Position numbers and translations under genes: made by a program
DNA from: Rhodobacter sp.
GTDB taxonomy: Bacteria; Pseudomonadota; Alphaproteobacteria; Rhodobacterales; Rhodobacteraceae
Assembly (NCBI GenBank): GCA_016704435.1
Contig: JADJAB010000006.1
Span: forward strand, 124,001 to 188,000
Reading direction: 5' to 3'
Length of the DNA: 64,000 nt
The notes under the pieces: model-generated
Told to the model about the DNA's origin: nothing
What the model saw: the letters and a program-made list of their open reading frames with translations, nothing else
Databases searched by the model: none
In this document: piece after piece, positions 1 to 9,162 of the stretch
Position numbering within the stretch: position 1 is the first letter of the stretch
Layout: every line of letters begins with the position of its first letter

Positions 1-864
1 GGCACCACCTCGGGCCGCGACAGCTTTCTGACCGGCGTGGCCTTTGCGGATGCGAACGCGGACCGGTTCTATTCGATGGGCGAAGGCGCGGGCGGGGTCA
101 GCATCGAGGCCGGCGAGGCCGAGGCCGTTACCGAAGCCGCGGGCGGTTATGTTCTGGCGCTGGGGGCGGTCACCTCGGCCAATGTCACCGGCACCACGGT
201 CGCGGGCCTAGATTACAGCGCGACCGTGGACATGTCGCGGGGCAACGTGAAGCTGGACATCCTGAACGGCGACGAATTCCTGTCCTCGGGCAGCCTGGTG
301 CTGGGAACCGGCATCCAGCGCGCGACCTTGCTGGGGTTGGACAATCTGGCGTTGACCGGATCGCAGGACGTCAACTCGTTGACGGGTAATGCCGGGTCCA
401 ACCTGATGCGCGGGCTGGACGGCAATGACACCCTGAACGGAATGGACGGCGCCGACCGGTTGTTCGGCGATGGCGGCAACGACCTGCTTCAGGGCGGGTC
501 GGGCAATGACCAGCTTTCGGGCGGCATGGGCGACGATCTGCTGGTTGGCGGGGCGGGGGCCGATGTGCTGAAGGGCGACGCCGGCAACGACACCCTGACC
601 GGATCGGCCGGCGCTGACCAGTTCGTCTTTCAGTGCCGGGGCGGCGCTGACCGGATCACCGATTTCTCGGTTGCCGAAGGCGACCGGCTGGCCCTGGATG
701 CCGGGTTCTGGGCCGGACAAACGCTGACCATGGCCGAGGTGCTCGGACTATTCGCGTCGGTCACCGGGCAGGGCGTCCTGTTCGACTTTGGCGCCGACGG
801 GTCGGTGCTGCTGGCCGGGCTTGGCTCGACCGCCGGGCTGGACGCGGCGCTTGATCTGATCTGA
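1..864 (+). CDS. RTX (haemolysin-type calcium-binding repeat) protein, C-terminal part
   Basis: The frame is open from base 1 to the stop at 862-864, so the gene begins outside the window. The middle of the visible part has tandem glycine/aspartate nonapeptides of the GGxGxDxL type (for example GGNDLLQGGSGNDQLSGG), roughly nt 400-620. These bind calcium in the RTX family. After the repeats comes a segment (GADQFVF ... ITDFSVAEGDRL) typical of the C-terminal type I secretion region. Such proteins are exported by an ABC/MFP/TolC system and fold outside the cell on binding calcium. The N-terminal effector part is not visible, so toxin, protease, adhesin or S-layer roles cannot be separated. Confidence 0.85.
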   Translation, partial: GTTSGRDSFLTGVAFADANADRFYSMGEGAGGVSIEAGEAEAVTEAAGGYVLALGAVTSANVTGTTVAGLDYSATVDMSRGNVKLDILNGDEFLSSGSLVLGTGIQRATLLGLDNLALTGSQDVNSLTGNAGSNLMRGLDGNDTLNGMDGADRLFGDGGNDLLQGGSGNDQLSGGMGDDLLVGGAGADVLKGDAGNDTLTGSAGADQFVFQCRGGADRITDFSVAEGDRLALDAGFWAGQTLTMAEVLGLFASVTGQGVLFDFGADGSVLLAGLGSTAGLDAALDLI

Positions 865-881
865 GCCGGCAAAGCGAATCC

Positions 882-906
882 GCCCGCCGACAGCGGGCCC
901 TTTCGT
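882..906 (+). terminator. Hairpin terminator between convergent genes
   Basis: GCCCGC (882-887) and GCGGGC (893-898) form a perfect 6-bp stem around a CGACA loop, followed by CCTTTCGT. It lies just after the RTX stop and before the end of the convergent transporter gene. The T-run is short, so efficiency is uncertain. Confidence 0.5.
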
Positions 907-907
907 C

Positions 908-2197
908 CTAAAGCGGGCGGATCTTCAGCTTGGTGATGCGGTTCTCGCGACGGGCCACCACCTCGAACCGGAAGCCGTGGAAGCTGAACACCACGCCTTC
1001 GTTGGGGATCATCTGGGCTTCGTGAATCACCAGCCCGGCGATGGTATTGGCTTCGTCATCGGGCAGCCTCCAGTCCATCGCGCGGTTCAGGTCGCGGATC
1101 GTCATCGCCCCGTCCACCAGATAGGCGCCGTCGTCGGTGCGCTTCAGATGGCCTTCCTTCGACACCACGTCGAATTCGTCGGTGATCTCGCCTACGATCT
1201 CTTCGAGAATATCCTCCAGCGTGATCAGGCCCTGCAGGGTGCCGTATTCGTCGACCACCAGCGCGAAATGGGTGCGCCGCTTCAGGAATTCGCGCATCTG
1301 CTCGTCAAGCGTGGTGGTCTCGGGGATGAAATAGGGTTTCATCGCCACCTTGGCGATATCCAGCGCGCGCAGGCCCAGCAACGTGCCGTCTTCGCCGCGC
1401 ACCAGCCGGTCGACCTCTCGCAACAGGTCCTTGGCATGGATCACGCCCAGGATGTTGTCGTCGCTGTTGCGAAAGACCGGCAGGCGGGTGTGCGGGCTGG
1501 CCAGCACCTGGGTCAGGATCTCGTCAGGGGATTGCGCGGCATCGACCATCTCGATCTGGCGGCGGTGGCGCATGATCTCGTCCACCGTGCGGTCATTCAG
1601 GTCCAGCGCACCCAGTAGCCGGTCGCGATCTTCCTTTTCCACCGCGCCTTCGGAATGGCCCAGGGCGATGGCGCCGACGATTTCCTCGCGCAGGGCCAGC
1701 ACATTGGCCGCCGCATCGGTGCGGATGCCGACCAGCCGCAACAGGCCCCGCACCAAAAGCCGGACCAGCGCGATGACCGGAGAGAACAGCACGATCATCA
1801 GCCGGATCATCGGCGCCACACGGCTGGCAAACGGCTCCGGGAAAGTGATCGCCAGCGTCTTCGGCAGCACCTCGCCGAAGACCAGCACCAGCGCCGTCAT
1901 CCCCATGGTCGCCAGCGCCACGCCGCTGTCGCCGAAAAGCCGGGTCAAGAGCGCCGTCGCCAGCGAGGCCGACAGAATGTTGACGATGTTGTTGCCCAAG
2001 AGCAGCGCGCCAATCATCCGCTCGCGGTCCTCGGTCACCTTCATCGCGGCGGCAGCCCCCAGCGAGCCGCGATCGGCCTGCGATTTCAGCTTGGCGCGCG
2101 AGGCCGCGGTCAGTGCGGTTTCCGAGCCCGAGAAGAAGGCCGACGCCAGCAGAAGAATGCCGATGGCGGCGGTGGTGATCCAGAAGGCGGTGTCCAT
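908..2197 (-). CDS. CNNM/CorC-HlyC family transporter (DUF21-CBS-CorC)
   Basis: 429 aa. The order is a DUF21 membrane domain (about residues 5-190, several hydrophobic helices, signature FFSGSETALTAAS and LLLGNNIVNILSAS), a CBS-domain pair (about 205-335) and a CorC/HlyC C-terminal domain (about 345-425, ITDEFD ... AGLVIHE). The family includes CNNM/MgtE-unrelated Mg2+ and Co2+ transport proteins, and the CBS pair usually senses ATP/Mg. The ATG at 2195-2197 has an AGGAC ribosome site upstream. It ends 23 nt after the stop of xerD, so the two probably share a transcript. The ion transported cannot be read from sequence. Confidence 0.9.
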   Translation of the reverse strand: MDTAFWITTAAIGILLLASAFFSGSETALTAASRAKLKSQADRGSLGAAAAMKVTEDRERMIGALLLGNNIVNILSASLATALLTRLFGDSGVALATMGMTALVLVFGEVLPKTLAITFPEPFASRVAPMIRLMIVLFSPVIALVRLLVRGLLRLVGIRTDAAANVLALREEIVGAIALGHSEGAVEKEDRDRLLGALDLNDRTVDEIMRHRRQIEMVDAAQSPDEILTQVLASPHTRLPVFRNSDDNILGVIHAKDLLREVDRLVRGEDGTLLGLRALDIAKVAMKPYFIPETTTLDEQMREFLKRRTHFALVVDEYGTLQGLITLEDILEEIVGEITDEFDVVSKEGHLKRTDDGAYLVDGAMTIRDLNRAMDWRLPDDEANTIAGLVIHEAQMIPNEGVVFSFHGFRFEVVARRENRITKLKIRPL

Positions 2198-2220
2198 GGG
2201 GTCCTGCGGTTGGGTTTCGG

Positions 2221-3168
2221 TCAGCGGGGGGGGGCCTTGCGGGCCAGCGGATGGTGGGTCAGCACCAGGTCCTTGAGATGGTCGTCAAGCACATGGGTAT
2301 AAATCTCGGTGGTGGCAACATCGGCATGGCCCAGCAGGGTCTGGATCACCCGCAGGTCGGCGCCATGGGCCAGAAGATGGGTGGCGAAGGCATGGCGCAG
2401 CGTGTGCGGCGTGACGCGGGCCGGGTCCAGCCCGGCGCGGGCAGCGATGCCTTTCAGCATGGTGAAGAACTGCTGGCGGGTCAGGTGGCCGGCGGCGCCG
2501 CGCGCCGGAAACAGCGCCTTGGGTACCGGTTTGCCGGCGGCGCGCAGGGCTTCGGCCTGGGTATCCAGTGCGGCCAGCCAGGCATTTGCAGCGCTGCGGG
2601 CGGGGGCCGACAGGGGCACCATGCGTTCCTTGCCGCCCTTGCCCTTGACCAGGATCATCCGCGGATCGCCGCGCAGCGCCGCCTGCGGCAGCGACACCAG
2701 TTCGGTGACGCGCAGGCCGGTGGCGTAAAGCAGTTCCATCAGCGCGGTGGCGCGCACCTGTTCGGCCTGGGTGCGGCCATCGCTGCGGGCGGCGTCCAGA
2801 AGCGCGGACACCTCGGCCTCGGTCAGGGTCTGCGGCAGGCGCTGCACCTTGCCGGGGCCCGCGATGCGCAGGGCCGGGTTGTCGGCGCGCCAGCCTTCCT
2901 CGAAGGCAAAGCGGAACAGCTGCCGGATCGCCGACAGCCGCCGCGCGCGGGTGGCCTTCGACAGGCCCTGGGCGTCGCAGAACACCAGATAGCCCTCGAC
3001 TGCGGCCCGGTCGAGCGTGGCCAGCGCATGGCCCTTGCCCGTCGCCCAACCGGCGAAATCCTTCAGATCGCGGCCATAGGCCAGCTGCGTGTTGCGCGCG
3101 GCATCGGCCTCGGCGGCGATGGCGTCAAGGAAGGTGGAAATCCACTGCTCGGGCCGGGCAGGGGGCAT
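2221..3168 (-). CDS. xerD: Tyrosine recombinase XerD
   Basis: 315 aa, usual XerD length. The N-terminal SAM-like DNA-binding domain spans about residues 1-100 and the catalytic domain the rest. The catalytic set is visible: R153 (in ATGLRVTEL), the K177 region (VKGKGGKER), H255 and R258 (HTLRH), H281 (LGHADV) and nucleophile Y290 (EIYTHV). XerD with XerC resolves chromosome dimers at dif. The start lies 3 nt from the stop of the upstream secreted-protein gene, giving an operon with the CNNM-type transporter downstream. The chromosomal synteny favours XerD over a phage integrase. Confidence 0.93.
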   Translation of the reverse strand: MPPARPEQWISTFLDAIAAEADAARNTQLAYGRDLKDFAGWATGKGHALATLDRAAVEGYLVFCDAQGLSKATRARRLSAIRQLFRFAFEEGWRADNPALRIAGPGKVQRLPQTLTEAEVSALLDAARSDGRTQAEQVRATALMELLYATGLRVTELVSLPQAALRGDPRMILVKGKGGKERMVPLSAPARSAANAWLAALDTQAEALRAAGKPVPKALFPARGAAGHLTRQQFFTMLKGIAARAGLDPARVTPHTLRHAFATHLLAHGADLRVIQTLLGHADVATTEIYTHVLDDHLKDLVLTHHPLARKAPPR

Positions 3169-3171
3169 CGC

Positions 3172-4806
3172 CTAACCCCGCCGTTCCAGCAGCATCAGTT
3201 CCAGCGCCGTGCGCCGCGCCACGCCCTCCAGCCGGACAATGCGCAACAGCGACAGGCCTTCGGTCACCCCGCGCAATTCGCCCTGCACGCCGGTGGCGAC
3301 CTCGTCGATCGCGGTCAGCACTGCCTCGCCCAACCTGCTGCCGTCCAGCAGCTCGCGCGCGCGGACCGAGGGTGTGGGCGACAGAAAGGCGGGCGCGATG
3401 GCACGGGCCATGCTGTCGGGCGGGGCCACGCCCGCCATCTCGCCGGTGGCCAGCGCGATCAGGAAGGCCTCGGTCGCATCGGCGGGCTGGCGGGCGCGGG
3501 CGACGGTTTCCGAGGCGGGCGACAGAAGCCCGATGCGGAAGGCGGTGGCGGCGGTTTCGCCCTGCAACGGCAGCGCCGCCAGTTCGGCGCCGTAGAGCAT
3601 GGCAAACGGCACCTCCAGCTCCATCTCCTGCATCCTTGCCCAGACCACCGGCAGGGTCTGCGCGATGCGGGCCAGGTCGCGGGCGGCAAAGGCGGAATCA
3701 AAACGCTGGAAGGCCTCGACCCGATCCCAGACCCCGCCGGAGGCCGAGGCGTCGCGCTCGGTATACAGCCCCAGGATGACGTTCGGCGCGATGGTGCCGG
3801 CGCGGGTCAGCCGCTCGGCCGCCTCGATCTGCGCCTTCCAGCCGAAGTTCGGGCTGATCTCGGCATAGGCGAAGGCCACCGGCAGGGCAGCGGTCGAAAG
3901 CGGCTCTCCGATACCCTCATACATCTTCCAGTCCAGCGGCGTCAGCGGCGAGGGCGGCGGCGGCGCCAGCTCTCCTTCGTCGAGATCGGGGTTCAGGAAC
4001 CGGCCCATCAGCGCGGCCTGGACATCGCTGACCTGGCCGAGCGCGGCGGCGGTCTGCAGCGTCAGCGCGGCCACGTCCCATTCGTTGTTGCGCGCAAGGC
4101 AGAAGACGCGTGCCTGCAGGGTCGGCGCCAGCGAGGGGTTGGCCTGCATCTGCTCGCAGGCGCGGTCCTCGTGGCCGGTCAGCAGCGCCACGTCGAAGGC
4201 GCGGCGGAACAGGTCGGGCGTGGTGTCGGTGTCGGCCACCTCGATCAGCGCCGCCGCCTGTTCCAGCGCGCCCAACTGCAACAGCTTGTCGATCCGCGCC
4301 ATCAGCAGGATGCCCTTGCCTTCGCTGTCGATCGGCGGTGCGGCCTCGGCCAGCAGCAGCGTCAGGAACAGCTGGCGCAGCGCGGGCAGGCTGTCCATCC
4401 GGTCCTCGGTGACGGCGCGCGCCACTTCCAGCGTCAGGCCCGCACCCCAAAGCGCGCGCGGCAGGCCCGAGACGGCAGGCGCGATCAGCCCCACCGCATC
4501 GGGCGATGGCCCGTCCAGCGGCGTCGTGGCCAACACGGCCGGCAGGGCGCCGCCCGCGCTGACCGGCGTTTCGCCCGGTTGCGGGGTGGGCGGCAGCGCG
4601 GCCGAAGAGACCACCGGCGGCGCGGTCAGCGTGGCCGCCGGGGCCGAGACCGATTGCGACAGCCAGTCGATCGCCGACAGGGGATCGTCGCCCGCCGCAA
4701 GCGCGGGCGCAGCCGGCGCAAGCGCCAGCGTCAGCACCAGCGCAAGGGGCCGTGCCCCGGTGCGATGCCGCCTCCCCTCGCTTCGTCTTTCGCCGTCAAT
4801 TCGCAT
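3172..4806 (-). CDS. Secreted/membrane-anchored protein of unknown function
   Basis: 544 aa from the ATG at 4804-4806. The frame is open further upstream to 4866, but those codons overlap the 44-aa gene and look non-coding. The N-terminus is basic (MRIDGERRSEGRRHRTGAR) followed by a hydrophobic alanine/leucine stretch ending APALAAGDD, a likely signal peptide. The rest is alanine/leucine-rich and mostly helical, resembling a repeat solenoid, with no recognised catalytic motif. It overlaps the 44-aa gene by 11 nt and sits 3 nt before xerD. This arrangement beside aroK is one I recognise in Rhodobacterales; function unknown. Confidence 0.75.
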   Translation of the reverse strand: MRIDGERRSEGRRHRTGARPLALVLTLALAPAAPALAAGDDPLSAIDWLSQSVSAPAATLTAPPVVSSAALPPTPQPGETPVSAGGALPAVLATTPLDGPSPDAVGLIAPAVSGLPRALWGAGLTLEVARAVTEDRMDSLPALRQLFLTLLLAEAAPPIDSEGKGILLMARIDKLLQLGALEQAAALIEVADTDTTPDLFRRAFDVALLTGHEDRACEQMQANPSLAPTLQARVFCLARNNEWDVAALTLQTAAALGQVSDVQAALMGRFLNPDLDEGELAPPPPSPLTPLDWKMYEGIGEPLSTAALPVAFAYAEISPNFGWKAQIEAAERLTRAGTIAPNVILGLYTERDASASGGVWDRVEAFQRFDSAFAARDLARIAQTLPVVWARMQEMELEVPFAMLYGAELAALPLQGETAATAFRIGLLSPASETVARARQPADATEAFLIALATGEMAGVAPPDSMARAIAPAFLSPTPSVRARELLDGSRLGEAVLTAIDEVATGVQGELRGVTEGLSLLRIVRLEGVARRTALELMLLERRG

Positions 4807-4930
4807 CCAGCACCACGGGCTTTCTGACCTCCACCTGATCTGGCGCGAGATCGCCCAGATAGGCATAGCCGGTCAGCGCCACAAACCCAAGCAAACCCAG
4901 CACCAGAACCGTCTTGATGATCCGCCCCAT
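4796..4930 (-). CDS. 44-aa single-pass membrane peptide
   Basis: The 44-codon frame starts MGRIIKTVLVLGLLGFVALT and ends in a polar tail (DQVEVRKPVVLDAN). One hydrophobic helix (about residues 5-24) makes it a membrane peptide. The ATG at 4928-4930 is preceded by an AAAGGAAAA ribosome site (4937-4945). Its 3' end overlaps the start of the 544-aa secreted protein gene, so the two are probably translationally coupled. It is transcribed divergently from aroK, with a 195-bp AT-richer spacer (4931-5125) that should hold both promoters. Confidence 0.7.
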   Translation of the reverse strand: MGRIIKTVLVLGLLGFVALTGYAYLGDLAPDQVEVRKPVVLDAN

Positions 4931-5125
4931 GTGCCGTTTTCCTTTGTTGTTCTGCCCGGCCGCTGCCTGCACCCTGCCGCCGCCGATTGCAACTGCAGGA
5001 CGTTTGCCGCCGAATATATATGGCTTTCCCGGCAAGTTCACGCCATTGAGAGGAAAATTCCCGTGTGATCGGCAAGCCCATGCCACAGGCCCCGGTTCAT
5101 CCGGGGGTAGGATCGCGGGGGGCGG

Positions 5126-5668
5126 ATGATCCGGCTGAAGAAGACGGTTGTGATGGTGGGCATGATGGGGGCCGGCAAGACGGCCGTGGGCACGGCGGTG
5201 GCGCGGCTTCTGAACGTGCCCTTCCTTGATTCGGACGAAGAGATCGTCCGCGCCGCCGACCGCTCGATCGCCGAGATCTTCGCGCGCGACGGCGAGGCCT
5301 TCTTCCGTGACCGCGAGTATGAGGTGATTGGCCGGCTGCTGCGCGGCGCGCCTTGCGTGTTGTCGACCGGCGGCGGCGCCTTCCTGTCGGACCGCAACCG
5401 CGCCCAGATCGGCGAAGCCGGCGTCTCGGTCTGGCTGCGTGCCGAGCTTGACCTGTTGTGGCATCGGGTGCGCCACAAGACGACGCGTCCCTTGCTGCGC
5501 ACCGCCGACCCGCGCCGCACCCTGGGAGAGCTTCACGAGGCGCGGCTGCCCGCCTATGCGCAGGCCGACCTTGCGGTGGATGCCTCGGCCGACTACTCGA
5601 TCGAGCAGATGGCAGAGCGGGTGGTCGAGGCGCTGAAGACCCGCCCGGACGTGCTGGAAGAGGGGTGA
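5126..5668 (+). CDS. aroK: Shikimate kinase
   Basis: 180 aa. It phosphorylates shikimate at the 3-hydroxyl with ATP, a cytoplasmic step of the aromatic amino acid pathway. The Walker A loop GMMGAGKT is at residues 12-19. The shikimate-binding residues are visible: Asp in LDSDEEI, Arg in FFRDRE, and the Gly triplet in STGGGAF. An Arg-rich lid (KTTRPLL) follows. It runs one base ahead of aroB (stop 5666-5668, next ATG 5670), the usual aroK-aroB operon. Confidence 0.95.
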   Translation: MIRLKKTVVMVGMMGAGKTAVGTAVARLLNVPFLDSDEEIVRAADRSIAEIFARDGEAFFRDREYEVIGRLLRGAPCVLSTGGGAFLSDRNRAQIGEAGVSVWLRAELDLLWHRVRHKTTRPLLRTADPRRTLGELHEARLPAYAQADLAVDASADYSIEQMAERVVEALKTRPDVLEEG

Positions 5669-5669
5669 G

Positions 5670-6776
5670 ATGACGAATATCGTGCCGGTGGAACTGGGCG
5701 AACGGTCCTATGAGGTCCGCATCGGCCCCGGCCTGATCGACCGCGCCGGTGCCGAGATCGCGCCCCTGTTGCGCCGCAAGCGCGTGGCGGTGGTGACGGA
5801 TGAGACCGTGGCCGGGCTGCACCTGGCCCGCCTGACCGTGGCGCTGGAAGCCGAAGGCATCGCCGTGGCCGCGCTGGCCCTGCCGCCGGGAGAGGCCACC
5901 AAGGGCTGGCCGCAACTCGCCCGCACCGCCGAGTGGCTGCTGGAGCAGAAGGTCGAGCGCCGCGATGTCGTGGTCGCCTTCGGTGGCGGCGTGATCGGCG
6001 ATCTGGTCGGCTTTGCCGCCGCCGTGCTGCGCCGTGGCGTGCGTTTCGTGCAGGTGCCGACCACGCTTCTGGCGCAGGTCGACAGTTCGGTCGGCGGCAA
6101 GACCGGCATCAACACCGCGCAGGGCAAGAACCTGGTCGGCGCCTTTCACCAGCCCAGCCTGGTGCTGGCCGATACCGGCGCGCTGGACACGCTTGCCGCC
6201 CGTGATTTCCTGTCGGGCTATGGCGAGGTGGTGAAATACGGCCTGCTCGGCGACGCCGGGTTCTTCGACTGGCTGGAAGGGGCGGGGCCTGCGCTGGCCG
6301 CCGGTGACGCGGCGGCGCGGCTGCGTGCCGTCACCCGCAGCGTCGAGATGAAGGCCGGGATCGTCGCGCGCGATGAAACCGAAGAGGGCGAGCGCGCGCT
6401 TCTGAACCTCGGCCATACCTTCTGCCACGCGCTGGAAAAGGCCACCGGCTATTCCGACCGGCTGCTGCACGGCGAAGGCGTGGCGATCGGCTGCGCGCTG
6501 GCCTTCGAGCTGTCGTCGCGGCTGGGCCTGTGTTCGCAGGAAGACCCCAGCCGGGTCCGCGCCCATCTGCGCGCGATGGGGATGAAGGTGGACATGTCCG
6601 ACATTCCCGGCGACCTGCCGGGGGCGGAGGCGCTGCTGGCGCTGATGGCACAGGACAAGAAGGTGATCGACGGCCGGTTGCGCTTCATCCTGGCGCGCGG
6701 CATCGGTCAGGCCTTTGTGGCCGAGGATGTGCCCGGTGACCGGGTGCTGCGGCTGCTGACTGACGCGCGGCGCTAG
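5670..6776 (+). CDS. aroB: 3-dehydroquinate synthase
   Basis: 368 aa. It converts DAHP to 3-dehydroquinate using NAD and a divalent metal. Recognisable are the NAD-binding FGGGVIGDLVGFAA segment, the KTGINTAQGKNLVGAFHQP active-site segment, SGYGEVVKYGLL, and the metal ligands in LNLGHTFCHALE and LLHGEGVAIG. Length and motif order are normal. It starts one base after aroK. No obvious terminator follows; the convergent Hint gene ends at 6818. Confidence 0.96.
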   Translation: MTNIVPVELGERSYEVRIGPGLIDRAGAEIAPLLRRKRVAVVTDETVAGLHLARLTVALEAEGIAVAALALPPGEATKGWPQLARTAEWLLEQKVERRDVVVAFGGGVIGDLVGFAAAVLRRGVRFVQVPTTLLAQVDSSVGGKTGINTAQGKNLVGAFHQPSLVLADTGALDTLAARDFLSGYGEVVKYGLLGDAGFFDWLEGAGPALAAGDAAARLRAVTRSVEMKAGIVARDETEEGERALLNLGHTFCHALEKATGYSDRLLHGEGVAIGCALAFELSSRLGLCSQEDPSRVRAHLRAMGMKVDMSDIPGDLPGAEALLALMAQDKKVIDGRLRFILARGIGQAFVAEDVPGDRVLRLLTDARR

Positions 6777-6817
6777 CGGCCGGAAATGAACGGGGCCCCG
6801 ACAGGTGGCCCAGGGCT

Positions 6818-8074
6818 TCATCCCCGAAGGGAAGGTTCTGGCCGGGACGCAGAGCTGGAAGGCCGAAACCCCCGGCCCTTCGCGGCGCAAGGTCGGGATT
6901 CAGAGCGCGACACGCAATCGTTCTGCGTCGTGCTGCTCCATCGCAAGGCCGGTGTTCCGTTTGCTGATGTCCTTGGCCGTGCGTTGCCCTGTTTTCCGGG
7001 ATACCCGGCCAGAAGGCGCCGAACCTCACCCACCTTGAGACAGTCGCGGGCTGGCGGACCGTTCAGTGCCGCGTCTGGCGCTGGTGCAGCCCCGAAGATC
7101 TCGGCCAGGGCCTGACGCTCGCGGGCCGTCATCGCGTTGACCGCCATTGGCCCCAGCAGCAGCGATTCCGACAGGCAGCCATTGGCGGTGACAACCTCGT
7201 GCCTGTCACAGGCAAAACTAACCCAGGTGATGTGCCGTTTGCCTTTCAGGAAACGAATGCCCGGCAGCGAAACAAGCGATTTGGCAGGGGCGAGGCTTTC
7301 GGTCTTGAACGGACCCTGCAGCTGCCCGCCGCCACCAACGAGAATCCTGTGCTGTGGCGAGACGATCATGTCACGCGCCGGAAGCTTGCCGCCAAGCGCC
7401 CCAGCGGAAATCAATACCGGCTTTGCGTCGTTCCCGACTGCCTCCAGCGGCTGCCGGTCACTCCGGGTCCAACGGATCGGCTGCGGGCCATGATCCATCG
7501 TAATCACAAGGTCGCCAACCCGGAGGTCCTCTGCCGCGCGTGGCCCCTCCGCCGATTGGATCATCGTGCCGAGAGCGTAGCAAAGAAAGTCGGTCGCTTG
7601 CCGATCCGCAACCAACCTGTTTGATGAAGTGGTGTAGATCGAATCGAGCGTTATGCTTTCGATCGGCGCCGCAATCATCGCGAAGTAGTCAGCGTTGGCC
7701 GTCGTCTCCGGCGCCAGAAAAAGGTTGCCAGCGGTATCCTGAAACACGGTTGCGGTAATCGTCGCGGGCGGAGTTCCGTCAGTGTAGGTGATCGTGGCAT
7801 TATAGACCGCAAGCCCGTCAAAGGTCTGGGCGGGGCCGCCGTCGATGCTGAAGGTGTCGTTGGAAAGCGTGTTGTCGATATCATACATGTCTGCAGCGCC
7901 GCCGGCATAGGACACCGACGAAAAGGTATGCTGCGCGCCATGGGCAAGCGGCGTTCCCGCTGACCCGAAGGTCAACCCGACAAGGGCACTGTCGTTCTCG
8001 CTTGCGGCATTGCCCTCGGTCGTATCGATCTCTGGTCCGGTGCCAAGATAGAGGACTTCAAACGTCGTCGCCAT
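6818..8074 (-). CDS. Hint-domain (intein/hedgehog-like) protein
   Basis: 418 aa from the ATG at 8072-8074 (AGAGGG upstream). The frame continues upstream to 8314, but that part looks non-coding. Residues about 1-165 form a beta-rich, Thr/Asp/Gly-rich region (MATTFEVLYLGTG ...). A Hint domain follows: LCYALGTMIQSAEGPRAAED then LRVGDLVITMDHGPQPIRW, with the late segment SPQHRILV. The family Cys that normally opens the Hint domain is present (FLCYALGT). Such proteins are widespread and often multicopy in Rhodobacterales and are probably exported, but their role is unknown. The last 60 or so residues after EVRRLLAGYPG look atypical, so the true C-terminus may have changed. Confidence 0.75.
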   Translation of the reverse strand: MATTFEVLYLGTGPEIDTTEGNAASENDSALVGLTFGSAGTPLAHGAQHTFSSVSYAGGAADMYDIDNTLSNDTFSIDGGPAQTFDGLAVYNATITYTDGTPPATITATVFQDTAGNLFLAPETTANADYFAMIAAPIESITLDSIYTTSSNRLVADRQATDFLCYALGTMIQSAEGPRAAEDLRVGDLVITMDHGPQPIRWTRSDRQPLEAVGNDAKPVLISAGALGGKLPARDMIVSPQHRILVGGGGQLQGPFKTESLAPAKSLVSLPGIRFLKGKRHITWVSFACDRHEVVTANGCLSESLLLGPMAVNAMTARERQALAEIFGAAPAPDAALNGPPARDCLKVGEVRRLLAGYPGKQGNARPRTSANGTPALRWSSTTQNDCVSRSESRPCAAKGRGFRPSSSASRPEPSLRG

Positions 8075-8345
8075 GTTCGCCCTCTGGTCAATCCGCCTTG
8101 CGCGGGGCGCGCAAGCGCATCTAGGCGCCCGACAATCGCCCGGATGCGTCAATTTTTCGTTGATACCAACGGTTCCGACTTCGGCCCTCGCCCGGAAACA
8201 CCGGTCCGGCCCACGCTGCGGGGAAGCGGGCGACCCGGCGCCTCGCGATGACGCCGGGCCGATTGTCACCGGATTGCGCGATATCAACGCGTGACGTGCC
8301 GGTTTCTTGTACAATTGACCAAATCAAGCGCAAGGGAGGAGATCA

Positions 8346-9089
8346 ATGGAAATGACACAACGCATTGGCACTCGGGCCGGGCTGGGGTTGGTCGTCGCAC
8401 TTGCGGCTCTGGTCGGAGCCGCACCGGCGCAGGCCGATATCACCCGGTCCTGTGCGGCAACTCTGGTCGTCAGCCCCGATGGCAGCGGCAACGACGTGAG
8501 CTATTCCTACAGCGCGCGGGTCAACGCGCAGAACCGGGCATGGGCCAACCGCGCCCGCGAACAGGCCCGCAGCAACATCATCGAGTGTTTCCAGCTGCAC
8601 TGGGACATGCGCATGACCGAAAACTCGCCGGTGATGTGCCGGCCCGAAGGCGGCATGGACGGCTATCCGTTCCGCGCGCTCAGTCAGGATCTGACCCGCG
8701 ACATCTGCGCCGCGAACCCGGGGCGCGACAGCATGGTGGTCGACGTCACGGTGCAGATCACCGGCCAGAGGGGCTGCGAATTGCCGAACGAATGGGCGCC
8801 GGTGTCACTGGTCGATGACTATCGGGTCTACTGCGCGACCCCGCCGCAGCCCGAGCAGCGCGAAGGCTGGAACCTGCCGGGGATGGACTATCGCTGGTTC
8901 GAGATGGCCGCAGGCGCGCGCGCCGCCGATTGCGAGGCGATCTGCACCCGCGAAGACCGCTGCCGGGCCTGGACCTACAAGCACCCAAGCGGCGACGACC
9001 CGGCGCTGTGCTTTCTCAAGCAGGGCGTGCCGGACTGGACCCGCGATGCGCGCTTTGTCTCCGGTATCAAGGGCGAGGTGCTGCACTGA
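8346..9089 (+). CDS. Secreted protein with C-terminal PAN/Apple-like domain (copy 1)
   Basis: 247 aa with a strong ribosome site (GGGAGGAGATCA) before the ATG. The signal peptide ends near APAQADI. The middle has conserved cysteines and the segment YPFRALSQDLTRDIC. The C-terminal third is PAN-like: aromatic WFEMA, then ADCEAICTREDRCRAWTYK and CFLKQGVP, with the paired cysteines of that fold. PAN domains bind proteins or carbohydrates. It is a paralogue of the next gene, 73 nt downstream. It is divergent from the Hint gene, with a 271-bp spacer. Confidence 0.7.
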   Translation: MEMTQRIGTRAGLGLVVALAALVGAAPAQADITRSCAATLVVSPDGSGNDVSYSYSARVNAQNRAWANRAREQARSNIIECFQLHWDMRMTENSPVMCRPEGGMDGYPFRALSQDLTRDICAANPGRDSMVVDVTVQITGQRGCELPNEWAPVSLVDDYRVYCATPPQPEQREGWNLPGMDYRWFEMAAGARAADCEAICTREDRCRAWTYKHPSGDDPALCFLKQGVPDWTRDARFVSGIKGEVLH

Positions 9090-9162
9090 TACCCCAATGA
9101 CATCCGGGCGCCCGGTCGATCTTCGGGCACCCACCCGATCTGCCATGAAAGGAGAGGCTCCG

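Noticed and set aside
2251..4827. Long open frame of over 850 codons on the plus strand
   Set aside because: It lies opposite xerD and the secreted-protein gene, is rich in Gln/Arg/Gly, and has no recognisable domain. High GC explains it.
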